From Pseudobdellovibrionaceae bacterium (GTDB lineage Bacteria; Bdellovibrionota; Bdellovibrionia; Bdellovibrionales; UBA1609), in contig JAUVAX010000010.1 of NCBI GenBank assembly GCA_030591685.1, forward strand, positions 1 through 64,000: a stretch of 64,000 bases of DNA. The letters run 5' to 3'. Below the pieces are notes generated by a model, which worked only from the letters and a program-made list of their open reading frames with translations, was not told the origin of the DNA and ran no database searches. The position numbers and the translations under genes were made by a program. Positions 50,502 to 59,266 of this stretch are shown here, piece after piece. How positions within the stretch are numbered: position 1 is the stretch's first letter; every line of letters starts with the position of its first letter.

Positions 50502-51764
50502 TTAAATAATTTTATATGATTTAAGTTCTCTAAATAATGTTCCAAAAATAACTTTAAATATTACAATAGTGGGTATGGCTAAAAGCATACCCGCTACGCC
50601 TAAAATGAGAGACCCGCCCATTACACCAAGGACAATAACAAGTGGATGTAAGTTGACAACACTACCGAGCACAAAGGGTTGGTATATAGAGTTATCTAAG
50701 AACTGAACAAAAAGAACAATGACAAGAACTGCAAAAACTAAATTTTGATCTGTTATAAAAGGGAGTACAGAGTCGATGTTTTCAATAATAAGAGCATAAC
50801 TCATTCCGAAAACTAAACCGATAACTGGACCTAAAAAAGGAATGGCATTTGAAACTCCGGCAAATAAACCAATTAATATGGCCACTTTAAAGTTTAAGCC
50901 AATAATAAAAAGTCCCAATGTCAAACTTAGGCCCACAAGGGCACATTGTAATAGAGTTCCACGTAAATAATTGCCAAGGGCGATGTCAACCTCATCAATA
51001 ACGGTTAAAGAAAGTTCAAAATATTTATTGGGTATTTTTTGTATTAGGTATTTAGGAGTTTTGCCTTTATCAAATAATAAAAAAATAAATACAAATGGCA
51101 GCACAAGCCAGGTGGAGAGGGTGTTAACTATTTTACCGAGTAAAGAGGTGTTGTGATCAATAGAAGTGACGACGCTGCTGGCCACCGTATCCGCTGAGTC
51201 CTCAATGAGCGAGGATTTGCTGGATAACTTTTGATTGTGTAAGAAGTAGCTAAAGTACTTTCTCTTTATCTCAGCAGGGGTTGTGTTATTATAGTTAGAT
51301 ATAAAGAGGCTTTGCTGTTGCTTGTTGAGTTCGAGCCATTTATTTACTGTATCAATAAAAGGGGTGATTTCATTTTTAAGTAAGGAGTGAATAAAATTAC
51401 CATGAGCCTTGTCATTATCAAGACCCATAAGGGAGTTGTATTTTTCGTTAAATTTATATTGTACGCGCACCATAAGTTCAATTTTTTGATTTTCATCTGG
51501 GATTTGAGATTTTATAAAAATATAAGCATTAAAAAGGCCATAGCAAAATAAGGAAAGTAGGAGCACAACGCTTAGTCCTTCGGGTATTTTAAAAAATTTA
51601 AATGAATTAATAAGTGGCTTAAAAAGATAAGCAAGAAGAACTCCAATAATTGTAGGTAGTAGGAGAGGGCTTAATTTCCAAAATAGAAATAAAAATATAA
51701 AAGCAGATAGAATGCCAGTTAGAGCGTAAAGTATTTTTCTTCTACGGGCTCTAGAGGTTTCCAT
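50502..51764 (-). CDS. AI-2E family transporter (YdiK/PerM-like)
   Basis: LLPTIIGVLLAYLFKPLIN, GVSNAIPFLGPVIG, LHPLVIVLGVMGGSLILGVAGMLLAIP. Confidence 0.9.
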   Translation of the reverse strand: METSRARRRKILYALTGILSAFIFLFLFWKLSPLLLPTIIGVLLAYLFKPLINSFKFFKIPEGLSVVLLLSLFCYGLFNAYIFIKSQIPDENQKIELMVRVQYKFNEKYNSLMGLDNDKAHGNFIHSLLKNEITPFIDTVNKWLELNKQQQSLFISNYNNTTPAEIKRKYFSYFLHNQKLSSKSSLIEDSADTVASSVVTSIDHNTSLLGKIVNTLSTWLVLPFVFIFLLFDKGKTPKYLIQKIPNKYFELSLTVIDEVDIALGNYLRGTLLQCALVGLSLTLGLFIIGLNFKVAILIGLFAGVSNAIPFLGPVIGLVFGMSYALIIENIDSVLPFITDQNLVFAVLVIVLFVQFLDNSIYQPFVLGSVVNLHPLVIVLGVMGGSLILGVAGMLLAIPTIVIFKVIFGTLFRELKSYKII

Positions 51765-52276
51765 TAAACCAACTTATTTGTGGCTTTTAGGCGTTCAGCA
51801 ATAAGTATTGAAAGCGATTGGTATATTTTCGAGGAAATCTCAGGCTCTGATGAAATCAATTTATCAAGTCCCTTCCTAAACAAGGCAAGAACTTTTGTAG
51901 GTTTTGTTGCTCTAGCGGAGGCTGATCGAGGGGAGTTGTCCAGCAAGGCCAGTTCTCCAAAAAAGGTACCATCTTCAAGGAGTGCAAGTTGAACTTTTTT
52001 TTCTTGCTCATTTATGATTTCAATTGAAACCTCACCTTCTTGAATTATAAAAATTGCGGCGCCTGGTTGGCCTTGCTCAAAAATACATTCATTAGGCTCA
52101 TACCTGCGGGTGTGTAGTACTTTTGTGAGTAATTTTAACTGATAGGGAACTAAACTTTCAAATAGCGGTATTTTTTGTAATACCTCTAGCGTTGATTTTT
52201 GCTCGCTACTAATTCTTCGATGAAATATATTCTTCCATAGGAGACTATGGGCTGTAGTTTCGTTTTGTTGACTCAT
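51764..52276 (-). CDS. Cyclic-nucleotide-binding domain protein
   Basis: EPNECIFEQGQPGAAIFIIQEGEVSIEI, TFFGELALLDNSPRSASARA; start at MSQQNETT. Confidence 0.88.
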   Translation of the reverse strand: MSQQNETTAHSLLWKNIFHRRISSEQKSTLEVLQKIPLFESLVPYQLKLLTKVLHTRRYEPNECIFEQGQPGAAIFIIQEGEVSIEIINEQEKKVQLALLEDGTFFGELALLDNSPRSASARATKPTKVLALFRKGLDKLISSEPEISSKIYQSLSILIAERLKATNKLV

Positions 52277-52690
52277 GGTTGCAAATCCTTTTTGTGCCTT
52301 ATGTTTTATCGGTATTTTAAGCTTAAGAATCAACGGATTTACGTCTAGCTCAAGTCAGATGTAATGCTGAAATCTTAAGTCAGGAGCCTAGTGTTTAGTT
52401 ATTAAGCCTATAGTCGTGTCATTTGCAGCCCCGTGGTTTAAGTATGAACTTATACATTACGTTTACAGGGCTTTTGATAAATAACAGTTAATCTGAGTTT
52501 AAAAAACCATGATTAACTCTAAATAATGATTACCGTGATTTAACCAGGTTTATGGAGTTCTAATGAGATGGCTTGAACTCTTTACGATCGTTACCTGAAT
52601 CGAACTGTAGATCTTCTTGTAAGTTCCCTAAAGTAACACTGAGGCCCTTTGTTAGTTCAAATTAACAGGGATAAAATTTTTTACAAAATA

Positions 52691-52796
52691 AAAGTGAGAT
52701 GCGCCCAATAAATGCTAATGGCATGTCCGGGCCCTCTACCTTACGGTGTTCTATATTGATAATACTGTCAGCATCTCACTTTAGCTCAGTTTTTTG
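52691..52796 (+). ncRNA. Putative structured RNA (12-bp closing stem, internal hairpins, trailing U-run)
   Basis: AAAGTGAGATGC (52691-52702) pairs with GCATCTCACTTT (52771-52782); internal GCCC/GGGC, ATGC/GCAT, TACC/GGTG; T6 near 52790-52795. Confidence 0.4.
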
Positions 52797-52942
52797 AAAT
52801 TTGATCGCCTCTGGAGTGTTTTAGTACACTTACGAGTCATACTGATTCATAGGAGTTAATATATTCTAAATAATTGAGTAAAATAGCTAATCTTTAGTCG
52901 TTAAAAGACCGTTTAATATTGTATGTGTAAGGGAGTAAAATA

Positions 52943-54280
52943 ATGAAGCTGCGTGGTAAGAAGCTGCTTATACTTTGTGATAAAAAAGATAGCTTTGAAA
53001 GCCTTGAGGCTTACTTAGCTCATAAGGGTGTTTACATTAAATTAATAACATCTGTTGAGGGTTATTTTAAAGCTTTACAGGAGTTTGAGCCTCATTATTG
53101 TTTGGTCAGTATTGATAATAAGGACCCCTACGTTTCTGACTTAATTGAAAACTTAAGAAAGGCAGAATTTATTGTTATCCCAACGGCTGAGACACATAAT
53201 CTTGAGGCCAGCAAAAGAATTGATGAGTATGAAATTGAATACTCCTTGTTTCCGCCTATTAACGGGCAAAAATTAGAAAATATATTAATGTTTTTAGAGA
53301 AAAAACAAGAGTCTGAGTCTGAAACTCTGCGATCTTTAAAGTATGAGAAAAAAGAAAAGCTACAGGCAAAAGACAGTCTTGATTATACAAAAGAAGAGAG
53401 CAAAAGTTTAAAAGAGATTCAGGAGCTATTTTATGAGACCAAAAACAACTCTGAAAAAGTAAGCGAACCCGATGACGTTGCATTAATTAAGAAGGCCATT
53501 GAGTACGAAATGAAGGATGGCAATGCGCCGACCGAGGAGAGCTCAGAGGAGCCTCTAGAGGAGCCGCCAGAGTTCACTCACAGCGGAATTATAGAGGTTG
53601 AACCTAAGGTGGTTAAGGAGATTGATCGCCTTTTTAATGACTCTATGAGTTCAATTAAGGGGTGCAAAAAAGTTGAACCACCTGAGTCCTTAAGGTCGAC
53701 AAGGGACTTCACTGTCTACGCTATAACAACTGAAAAAATGAGTGGGTACATCCTGACCACAGTGGATGCAGCTGTTGGAGATACAAAGGAACAAACTAAA
53801 ATTGAAGGTAAATTTGTAGAGTCACTTACTCGCTCTGTTGACGGACCTTTTGAGCTACAAAGGCTCACTTTGAGCTTTGAAGAATTTGACTTTAAAGACT
53901 GGATAGAGACCTATGATGGTGTTCTTAAGAGTTTTCAGCTTCAGGATATGGTTGTCTCATGGGCCTTTTTACAAAAGACTGAAAATGATTTAATTATGAG
54001 CTCTACAGAGCGTGAGGACATGGTGGGAGTTAACCTCTCTGAAATCACCCCTGAGGTGAAGGCCAAGAATGATCTGTATTTGCATCTTCCAAGTAATAAT
54101 AAATTTTTACTGTACACAAAAGAGGGTAACAATATTGCTTCTAATCAATTTTTGCGATTAAATAAATTTCAGATAAAAGAAATGCACATTAAAAAGGATG
54201 ATATTGATAAATTTAAAGACTACAAGGTTGAAAAAGAAATCACCTCAATGGTAAAAGGTCATAAAAAAGACGCCGCCTAA
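52943..54280 (+). CDS. Hypothetical protein with divergent receiver-like N-terminus
   Basis: KKLLILCDKKDSFESLEAYLAHKGVYIKLITSVEGYFKALQEFEPHYCLVSIDNKDPYVSDLI. Confidence 0.6.
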   Translation: MKLRGKKLLILCDKKDSFESLEAYLAHKGVYIKLITSVEGYFKALQEFEPHYCLVSIDNKDPYVSDLIENLRKAEFIVIPTAETHNLEASKRIDEYEIEYSLFPPINGQKLENILMFLEKKQESESETLRSLKYEKKEKLQAKDSLDYTKEESKSLKEIQELFYETKNNSEKVSEPDDVALIKKAIEYEMKDGNAPTEESSEEPLEEPPEFTHSGIIEVEPKVVKEIDRLFNDSMSSIKGCKKVEPPESLRSTRDFTVYAITTEKMSGYILTTVDAAVGDTKEQTKIEGKFVESLTRSVDGPFELQRLTLSFEEFDFKDWIETYDGVLKSFQLQDMVVSWAFLQKTENDLIMSSTEREDMVGVNLSEITPEVKAKNDLYLHLPSNNKFLLYTKEGNNIASNQFLRLNKFQIKEMHIKKDDIDKFKDYKVEKEITSMVKGHKKDAA

Positions 54281-54365
54281 GTAAATTCTATTGTAAATTC
54301 GGCATTTAAACCCCATCATAGTATCGAGTATCAAATAAGGTAATATTAAATAAGGCATTAGTGAT

Positions 54366-56057
54366 TTGTTAGATCAAAAACGAATTATTGTATACACATC
54401 CGGCGGTGCAAATGCTGAACGGTTGGCGTTATTACAGAGTCTGTGTAATGACCCTGAAATAAAGATCATTGCTATTGTACAAGATAATTTTCGACTTTTT
54501 GGGTTAAAAAAAATTAAATTTCTATTTCAAAAATGGGGAGCTTTTGAATTTACTCGTTCAGTAAGCTTTCAAATGGCCAGGACTTTTTTTAGAAAAGTAT
54601 TCAGCAGTTTTGAGGCCTGGCATAATATTTTTGTTCCAATTCAACATAATCACTCTTATATGAAGTTTTGTAAATTACATTCTATTGAACTGTGGAAGGT
54701 TAAAGATATTAATTTAAAAGATAATACGGATAGATTAAAAGCATATAAGGCTGAGCTAGGTATAATTTTAGGTGGTCGCATTTTAAAACAACATGTACTG
54801 ATGGCCCCCAAAAAAGGAACTTTAAATATACATAAACATGATGCGAGGGCTTTTCGTGGTGGTTCACAGCTTGGGTTTATAGAGAAATTCAAAGGTGAAT
54901 CTAAAATTTGTGTCACCATTCATTTTGCAGTTTCAAAGGTAGATGCAGGGGACATTTTAGAGCTTGAGTGCATACCTATTGAAAAATATGACACCAATGA
55001 GAGCCTTTCAATTAAGGCTGGGCTATTAGGCAATAAGCTTTATTTAAAAGCAATTAAAGATACTTTGTCAGGTCAAGAGGTTAGGGTGCCCCAGGATTTA
55101 TCAAAAGGGGCCACTTATTACACCTCTCCTTATTGGCCGAGGTATAGGTTGTGGTCAAAAGTTAAAAAGCAGCAATTACAAGCCATCAATAAGGAGAGCC
55201 CAAGAGGGCCTTCAAGAAAAGCTAAAAAAATATTTTTTTATATAAGGCAATTGTATTTTTATTTAGCGCTCCCACTTTTAGCAAGAAAAAGACGAAACCT
55301 AGAGAAACATGGAAAGGCCCCTATCATTATCTTTTATTACCATGGAATTGGTAATTCAATGGAAAACTGGATGATGTTGCCTATAGAAACATTATGGAAG
55401 CAAATGGAGTATGCAAAAAAATATTTTAAAATAATAAGTCTCGGTGAGGCCGTTGAAAAGCTAAAAAGTGGTAGGAATGATAAAACGTCTGTCGTCTTTA
55501 CTTTTGACGATGGGTATAGAAGTTGCTTCACTCAGTTGAAGCCTCTTTTAGAAACATATAAAGTCCCAGCAACCTTTTTTGTTTGTTCTGAGTCTGCAAA
55601 ACATCAAGTTTCACATAGGCATGACTTTGACAAGGGATATCATGACGTGCAATTAATGACATCTCAACAAATTCTTGAGTCTTATAATTCTGGAATTGAA
55701 ATCGGTAGTCATGCGGAAAACCATGAAAACATGGCGAGCCTTAGTGACGAAAATTGTGAGCGAGTTCTTTTAGGTAGTAAAAATTCAATTGAAAATATCA
55801 TTAATAACGAAGTTTTATTTTTTTCTTACCCCTTTGGATCAATGAAACATCTCTCTAACTTTTCTATAAATGAGGCTCGTAAACATTACTCCGCTGTGTT
55901 TTCAGCTTATGGTGGATATAACATCCCGGATAAAGAGGACTTTCACTATCAAAGAATTGCCAACCCCGTTGAGCTGGCTTCGTTTAAAGCTATTGTGAAT
56001 GGTGTTCATCGATTTAAGCCCTATTATATGTGTCGACCAAAAAAATTTAATTCTTAG
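54366..56057 (+). CDS. Fusion of formyltransferase-like domain and NodB polysaccharide deacetylase domain
   Basis: LGIILGGRILKQHVLMAPKKGTLNIHKHDARAFRG...VSKVDAGDILE; VVFTFDDGYRS...IEIGSHAENHENM. Confidence 0.82.
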   Translation: MLDQKRIIVYTSGGANAERLALLQSLCNDPEIKIIAIVQDNFRLFGLKKIKFLFQKWGAFEFTRSVSFQMARTFFRKVFSSFEAWHNIFVPIQHNHSYMKFCKLHSIELWKVKDINLKDNTDRLKAYKAELGIILGGRILKQHVLMAPKKGTLNIHKHDARAFRGGSQLGFIEKFKGESKICVTIHFAVSKVDAGDILELECIPIEKYDTNESLSIKAGLLGNKLYLKAIKDTLSGQEVRVPQDLSKGATYYTSPYWPRYRLWSKVKKQQLQAINKESPRGPSRKAKKIFFYIRQLYFYLALPLLARKRRNLEKHGKAPIIIFYYHGIGNSMENWMMLPIETLWKQMEYAKKYFKIISLGEAVEKLKSGRNDKTSVVFTFDDGYRSCFTQLKPLLETYKVPATFFVCSESAKHQVSHRHDFDKGYHDVQLMTSQQILESYNSGIEIGSHAENHENMASLSDENCERVLLGSKNSIENIINNEVLFFSYPFGSMKHLSNFSINEARKHYSAVFSAYGGYNIPDKEDFHYQRIANPVELASFKAIVNGVHRFKPYYMCRPKKFNS

Positions 56058-56112
56058 CCGATGTAATCTGATGGTCATTTGAGGGCCTGCGTGCTTTGGG
56101 TGATGAGAGGCC

Positions 56113-57123
56113 TTAATCATCACTCCATTTAAATAATATAGATGTAAGGGTAATGAGGATAGCGCTAGAGACTAGCATAATGGCAACACTAGGCCATACA
56201 TCTACGAGTGTTTTACCTTCAATCATAATGGCTCTTGTAGCGTCGACTAAGTGTGTGAGAGGAATGGCTTTAGAGAATAAAATGATACCTGGGTGGGCCC
56301 CTTCTAAACTAAACCAGACTCCAGAGAGCATCATCATGGGCCATGAGATAATATTTAACACCCCATCAGCAAACTCCTTACTTGTTGTTCTTGCTGAAAC
56401 AATTAGACCAAATGAAATTAAACAAGTAATGCCAACCGTGTAGACGACAACAAGGTCAAAATAGGACCCCTTCATACTAAAATCAATCATGAGCTTAGAA
56501 CCTAAAAATACAATAATAGTAACGCCAAATGCGACAATATACCTTGAAAACACCTGTCCGAGTAAGTACTGATAAGCTTTAAGTGGAGTGGCTTTAAGGC
56601 GTTTTAGAAACCCATTTTGACGATATTTAACAATAATATACCCAACACCCCAAAGACAATTGAACATTAAATTCATAGCAAGGATCCCTGGAAAGACCCA
56701 GTCTAGGTAAGAGATCTCGCGCTCTTTAATGACCCGTTGAGTGACAGGTGTGGACGTCATATTAATCAGTAATTTCTCAAGAATATATCCATTTTTAGAG
56801 GTACTATTGACCCAATATTCAAGATGAGTCGGGTCAGTGACGTCTATGCTTAAGTCAATTTTATGCTTTCTTGTTTTTTCAAGAGCTTGTTTTTGACTCA
56901 TTTCGTGTAGGGCTAAGTTTTTAAGTTTAAAGAACTCATGTGTACTTACATTTTTAACAGGGCCAATAATGGCCACTTGAAAAAGGTCTTTTTTGTCTTT
57001 AGAGAAAATAAACGAAAAAGCAAAAATAATAAAAAAAGGAAAAATAAAGTTCCAACCCAATGAGGCCTTGTCACGGTAAAATTCTTTGGTTCGCGCAGAG
57101 ATGATGGCTATGATTTTCTTCAC
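56113..57123 (-). CDS. ABC-2 type transporter permease
   Basis: WVFPGILAMNLMFNCLWGVGYIIVKYRQNGFLKRLKATPLKAYQYLLGQ. Confidence 0.9.
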   Translation of the reverse strand: MKKIIAIISARTKEFYRDKASLGWNFIFPFFIIFAFSFIFSKDKKDLFQVAIIGPVKNVSTHEFFKLKNLALHEMSQKQALEKTRKHKIDLSIDVTDPTHLEYWVNSTSKNGYILEKLLINMTSTPVTQRVIKEREISYLDWVFPGILAMNLMFNCLWGVGYIIVKYRQNGFLKRLKATPLKAYQYLLGQVFSRYIVAFGVTIIVFLGSKLMIDFSMKGSYFDLVVVYTVGITCLISFGLIVSARTTSKEFADGVLNIISWPMMMLSGVWFSLEGAHPGIILFSKAIPLTHLVDATRAIMIEGKTLVDVWPSVAIMLVSSAILITLTSILFKWSDD

Positions 57124-57124
57124 G

Positions 57125-58054
57125 CTAGTTCCTTGTTTTCTTTCCGGTGAGATCTAAAAATAAATCATCAAGGGTTTGTTTTTTAATTTCAACAGAGGAA
57201 ATATCAATATTTTTAGAGAGGAGATACTTTATAGAATCCCTCACATTATCAGTATGAAATTCAATTCGCTCATAGTTGGTATAGGTTTCGTAAGGAAAGT
57301 CCAAAGGCAGTAGAATGTTTTTATCCAGTGAAATATGCGCCCCTGAATAGTGTTTTTCTAAAAGCTTTCTTGGGGGTCCCTGAGCAATGATTTGACCTTT
57401 ATCAATAATGGCTATTTCGTCACATAAGATATAGGCTTCTTCCATGTAGTGTGTTGTTAATAATATGGTTTTCTTTTTATCTTTTTTAAGGTGGGTTATG
57501 AGGTCCCAAAAGTGTCTTCGAGATTGTGGGTCAAGGCCTGTTGTGGGTTCATCTAAAAATAAAATTTCTGGATCATTAAGCAGTGCTATAGCCAGCAGTG
57601 CTCGTTGCCTTTGGCCCCCTGAAATTTTTTGAGTATCTTGGTTTATAAAATCATTCAATTGGCAGGTTTCTATGATTTGATCTAGAGGTATAGTTTTTTT
57701 AAAAAAACTTTCAAATAGCTTTAGAGCCTCTAGGACGGTGAGGTGATCTTGAAGGCTTGTCGATTGAAACTGTATTCCTATGATGTCTTTGAAGTTTTTG
57801 TCTATAGGCTTTTGATTATAATATATTTCACCGCTTGTAGGTTTTTTGAGGCCCTCTATGATTTCAATAGTGGTGGATTTGCCGGCTCCATTAGGTCCTA
57901 ATAGTCCGTAACATAATCCTGTAGGAATGCTGAGGGTTAAATTATTGACAGCCGTTAAGGATCCATATTTTTTAACTAAATTTTTGATTTCAAGCACTTG
58001 TAGGGGGTCCTTAAGAGGGTCTGTGGATATACTTTTAGTCGTCATTATGGGCAT
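57125..58054 (-). CDS. ABC transporter ATP-binding protein
   Basis: GLLGPNGAGKSTTIEIIEGL, KISGGQRQRALLAIALLNDPEILFLDEPTTGLDPQSRR. Confidence 0.94.
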   Translation of the reverse strand: MPIMTTKSISTDPLKDPLQVLEIKNLVKKYGSLTAVNNLTLSIPTGLCYGLLGPNGAGKSTTIEIIEGLKKPTSGEIYYNQKPIDKNFKDIIGIQFQSTSLQDHLTVLEALKLFESFFKKTIPLDQIIETCQLNDFINQDTQKISGGQRQRALLAIALLNDPEILFLDEPTTGLDPQSRRHFWDLITHLKKDKKKTILLTTHYMEEAYILCDEIAIIDKGQIIAQGPPRKLLEKHYSGAHISLDKNILLPLDFPYETYTNYERIEFHTDNVRDSIKYLLSKNIDISSVEIKKQTLDDLFLDLTGKKTRN

Positions 58055-58306
58055 TAGGCAAGATATTTTTAAATTTATTTTATAGCTATATTTTTTAGGC
58101 TGAGAGGTTAAAAGTAGAGCTGTATTTACTAAGGTAAAAGTACCAGGACTAAGTAGGGGGAGAAAGGGTAAAAGTAAACAGTAATTGATATAACTGGCTG
58201 TTTTTTGTAAACTTAAATGATTATTGGGGCATAAATAGTGTATGTGTATACCCCTCTTATGCTTTAAACATTAAAAGTCCTTGAGGCTTAATAAAGGGGT
58301 GAAAAA

Positions 58307-58699
58307 ATGAGTAATGAAGACCCAAAAGGTGACCTAGCCACAAGGACTCTGGCCATGCCTAAGGACACCAACGTTCATGGCGATATTTTTGGCGGCTGGT
58401 TGCTATCACAAATGGATATTGCGGGCAGTTTAATTGCTGCAAAAACAATTAAATCAAAAGTTGTTACCGTGGCCGTAGATCAAATGAACTTTCACTTTCC
58501 CGTATACGTAGGTGATGTTGTTTGCTGTTATGGAGATGTGACAAAGGTCGGCACAACATCAATAGCTATTAAAGTAGAGGCTTTTGTTGTGCGTAAGTTC
58601 TCATCAGACAGGACCAAGGTCACTGAAGGAGTATTTACTTACGTTAATATAGATGACAAGGGCCAACCTAAACCAATTAGTGAAGAGTTTAAAAAATAA
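58307..58699 (+). CDS. Acyl-CoA thioesterase (YciA-like hotdog fold)
   Basis: LAMPKDTNVHGDIFGGWLLSQMDIAGSLIA, MNFHFPVYVGDVV. Confidence 0.92.
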   Translation: MSNEDPKGDLATRTLAMPKDTNVHGDIFGGWLLSQMDIAGSLIAAKTIKSKVVTVAVDQMNFHFPVYVGDVVCCYGDVTKVGTTSIAIKVEAFVVRKFSSDRTKVTEGVFTYVNIDDKGQPKPISEEFKK

Positions 58700-59170
58700 A
58701 TGGCTCGAAACTATATAACCCCAGAGGGAATTTTAAAATTAAAAGAGGAGTTTAAAGAACTTCATCAGGTTGAGCGCCCGGCTTTAGTTAAAGTTATTGA
58801 GTGGGCGGCGAGCAATGGGGACCGTAGTGAAAATGCAGATTACATTTATGGAAAACGAAGGTTAAGGCAAATAGATGGCCGACTACGAGTGTTAATAAAA
58901 AAGATTGAGGCTGCTGAAGTGATCGACCCTATGACTCTAAAGTCAGAGAAAGTAATTTTTGGCGCGTCGGTTGCCGTTGAGGATGAAGAGGGCGAGCAAA
59001 AGAAATACAAAATAGTAGGTGAAGATGAGTATGACCCTGCGAATTTTAAAATTTCATGGCGTTCACCCCTTGCAACAGCTCTTTTGGGTAAATGTGTAGA
59101 TGATGAAATTACTTTAAAAATGCCAAAAGGAGATAAGTTTTATAGAATTTTAAGTATTGAGTTTGTTTAA
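58700..59170 (+). CDS. greB: Transcription elongation factor GreB
   Basis: NYITPEGILKLKEEFKEL, AASNGDRSENADYIYGKRRLRQIDGRLRVL. Confidence 0.94.
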   Translation: MARNYITPEGILKLKEEFKELHQVERPALVKVIEWAASNGDRSENADYIYGKRRLRQIDGRLRVLIKKIEAAEVIDPMTLKSEKVIFGASVAVEDEEGEQKKYKIVGEDEYDPANFKISWRSPLATALLGKCVDDEITLKMPKGDKFYRILSIEFV

Positions 59171-59266
59171 ATAAAAATGACTTATGAATGAATTATAAAA
59201 AATAAGTCAGTTATGCTTAGACGAGATTGTAATAAAATTATAGAGTTTTTTGTTTTAAGAGGATGC

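Noticed and set aside
52334-52942. c-di-GMP (GEMM) riboswitch or 6S/SRP RNA identity for the intergenic structure
   Set aside because: No GGCAAACC/CGCAAAGCC core and no SRP GGTCCGGAAGGAAGCAG motif; kept only as an unnamed candidate.
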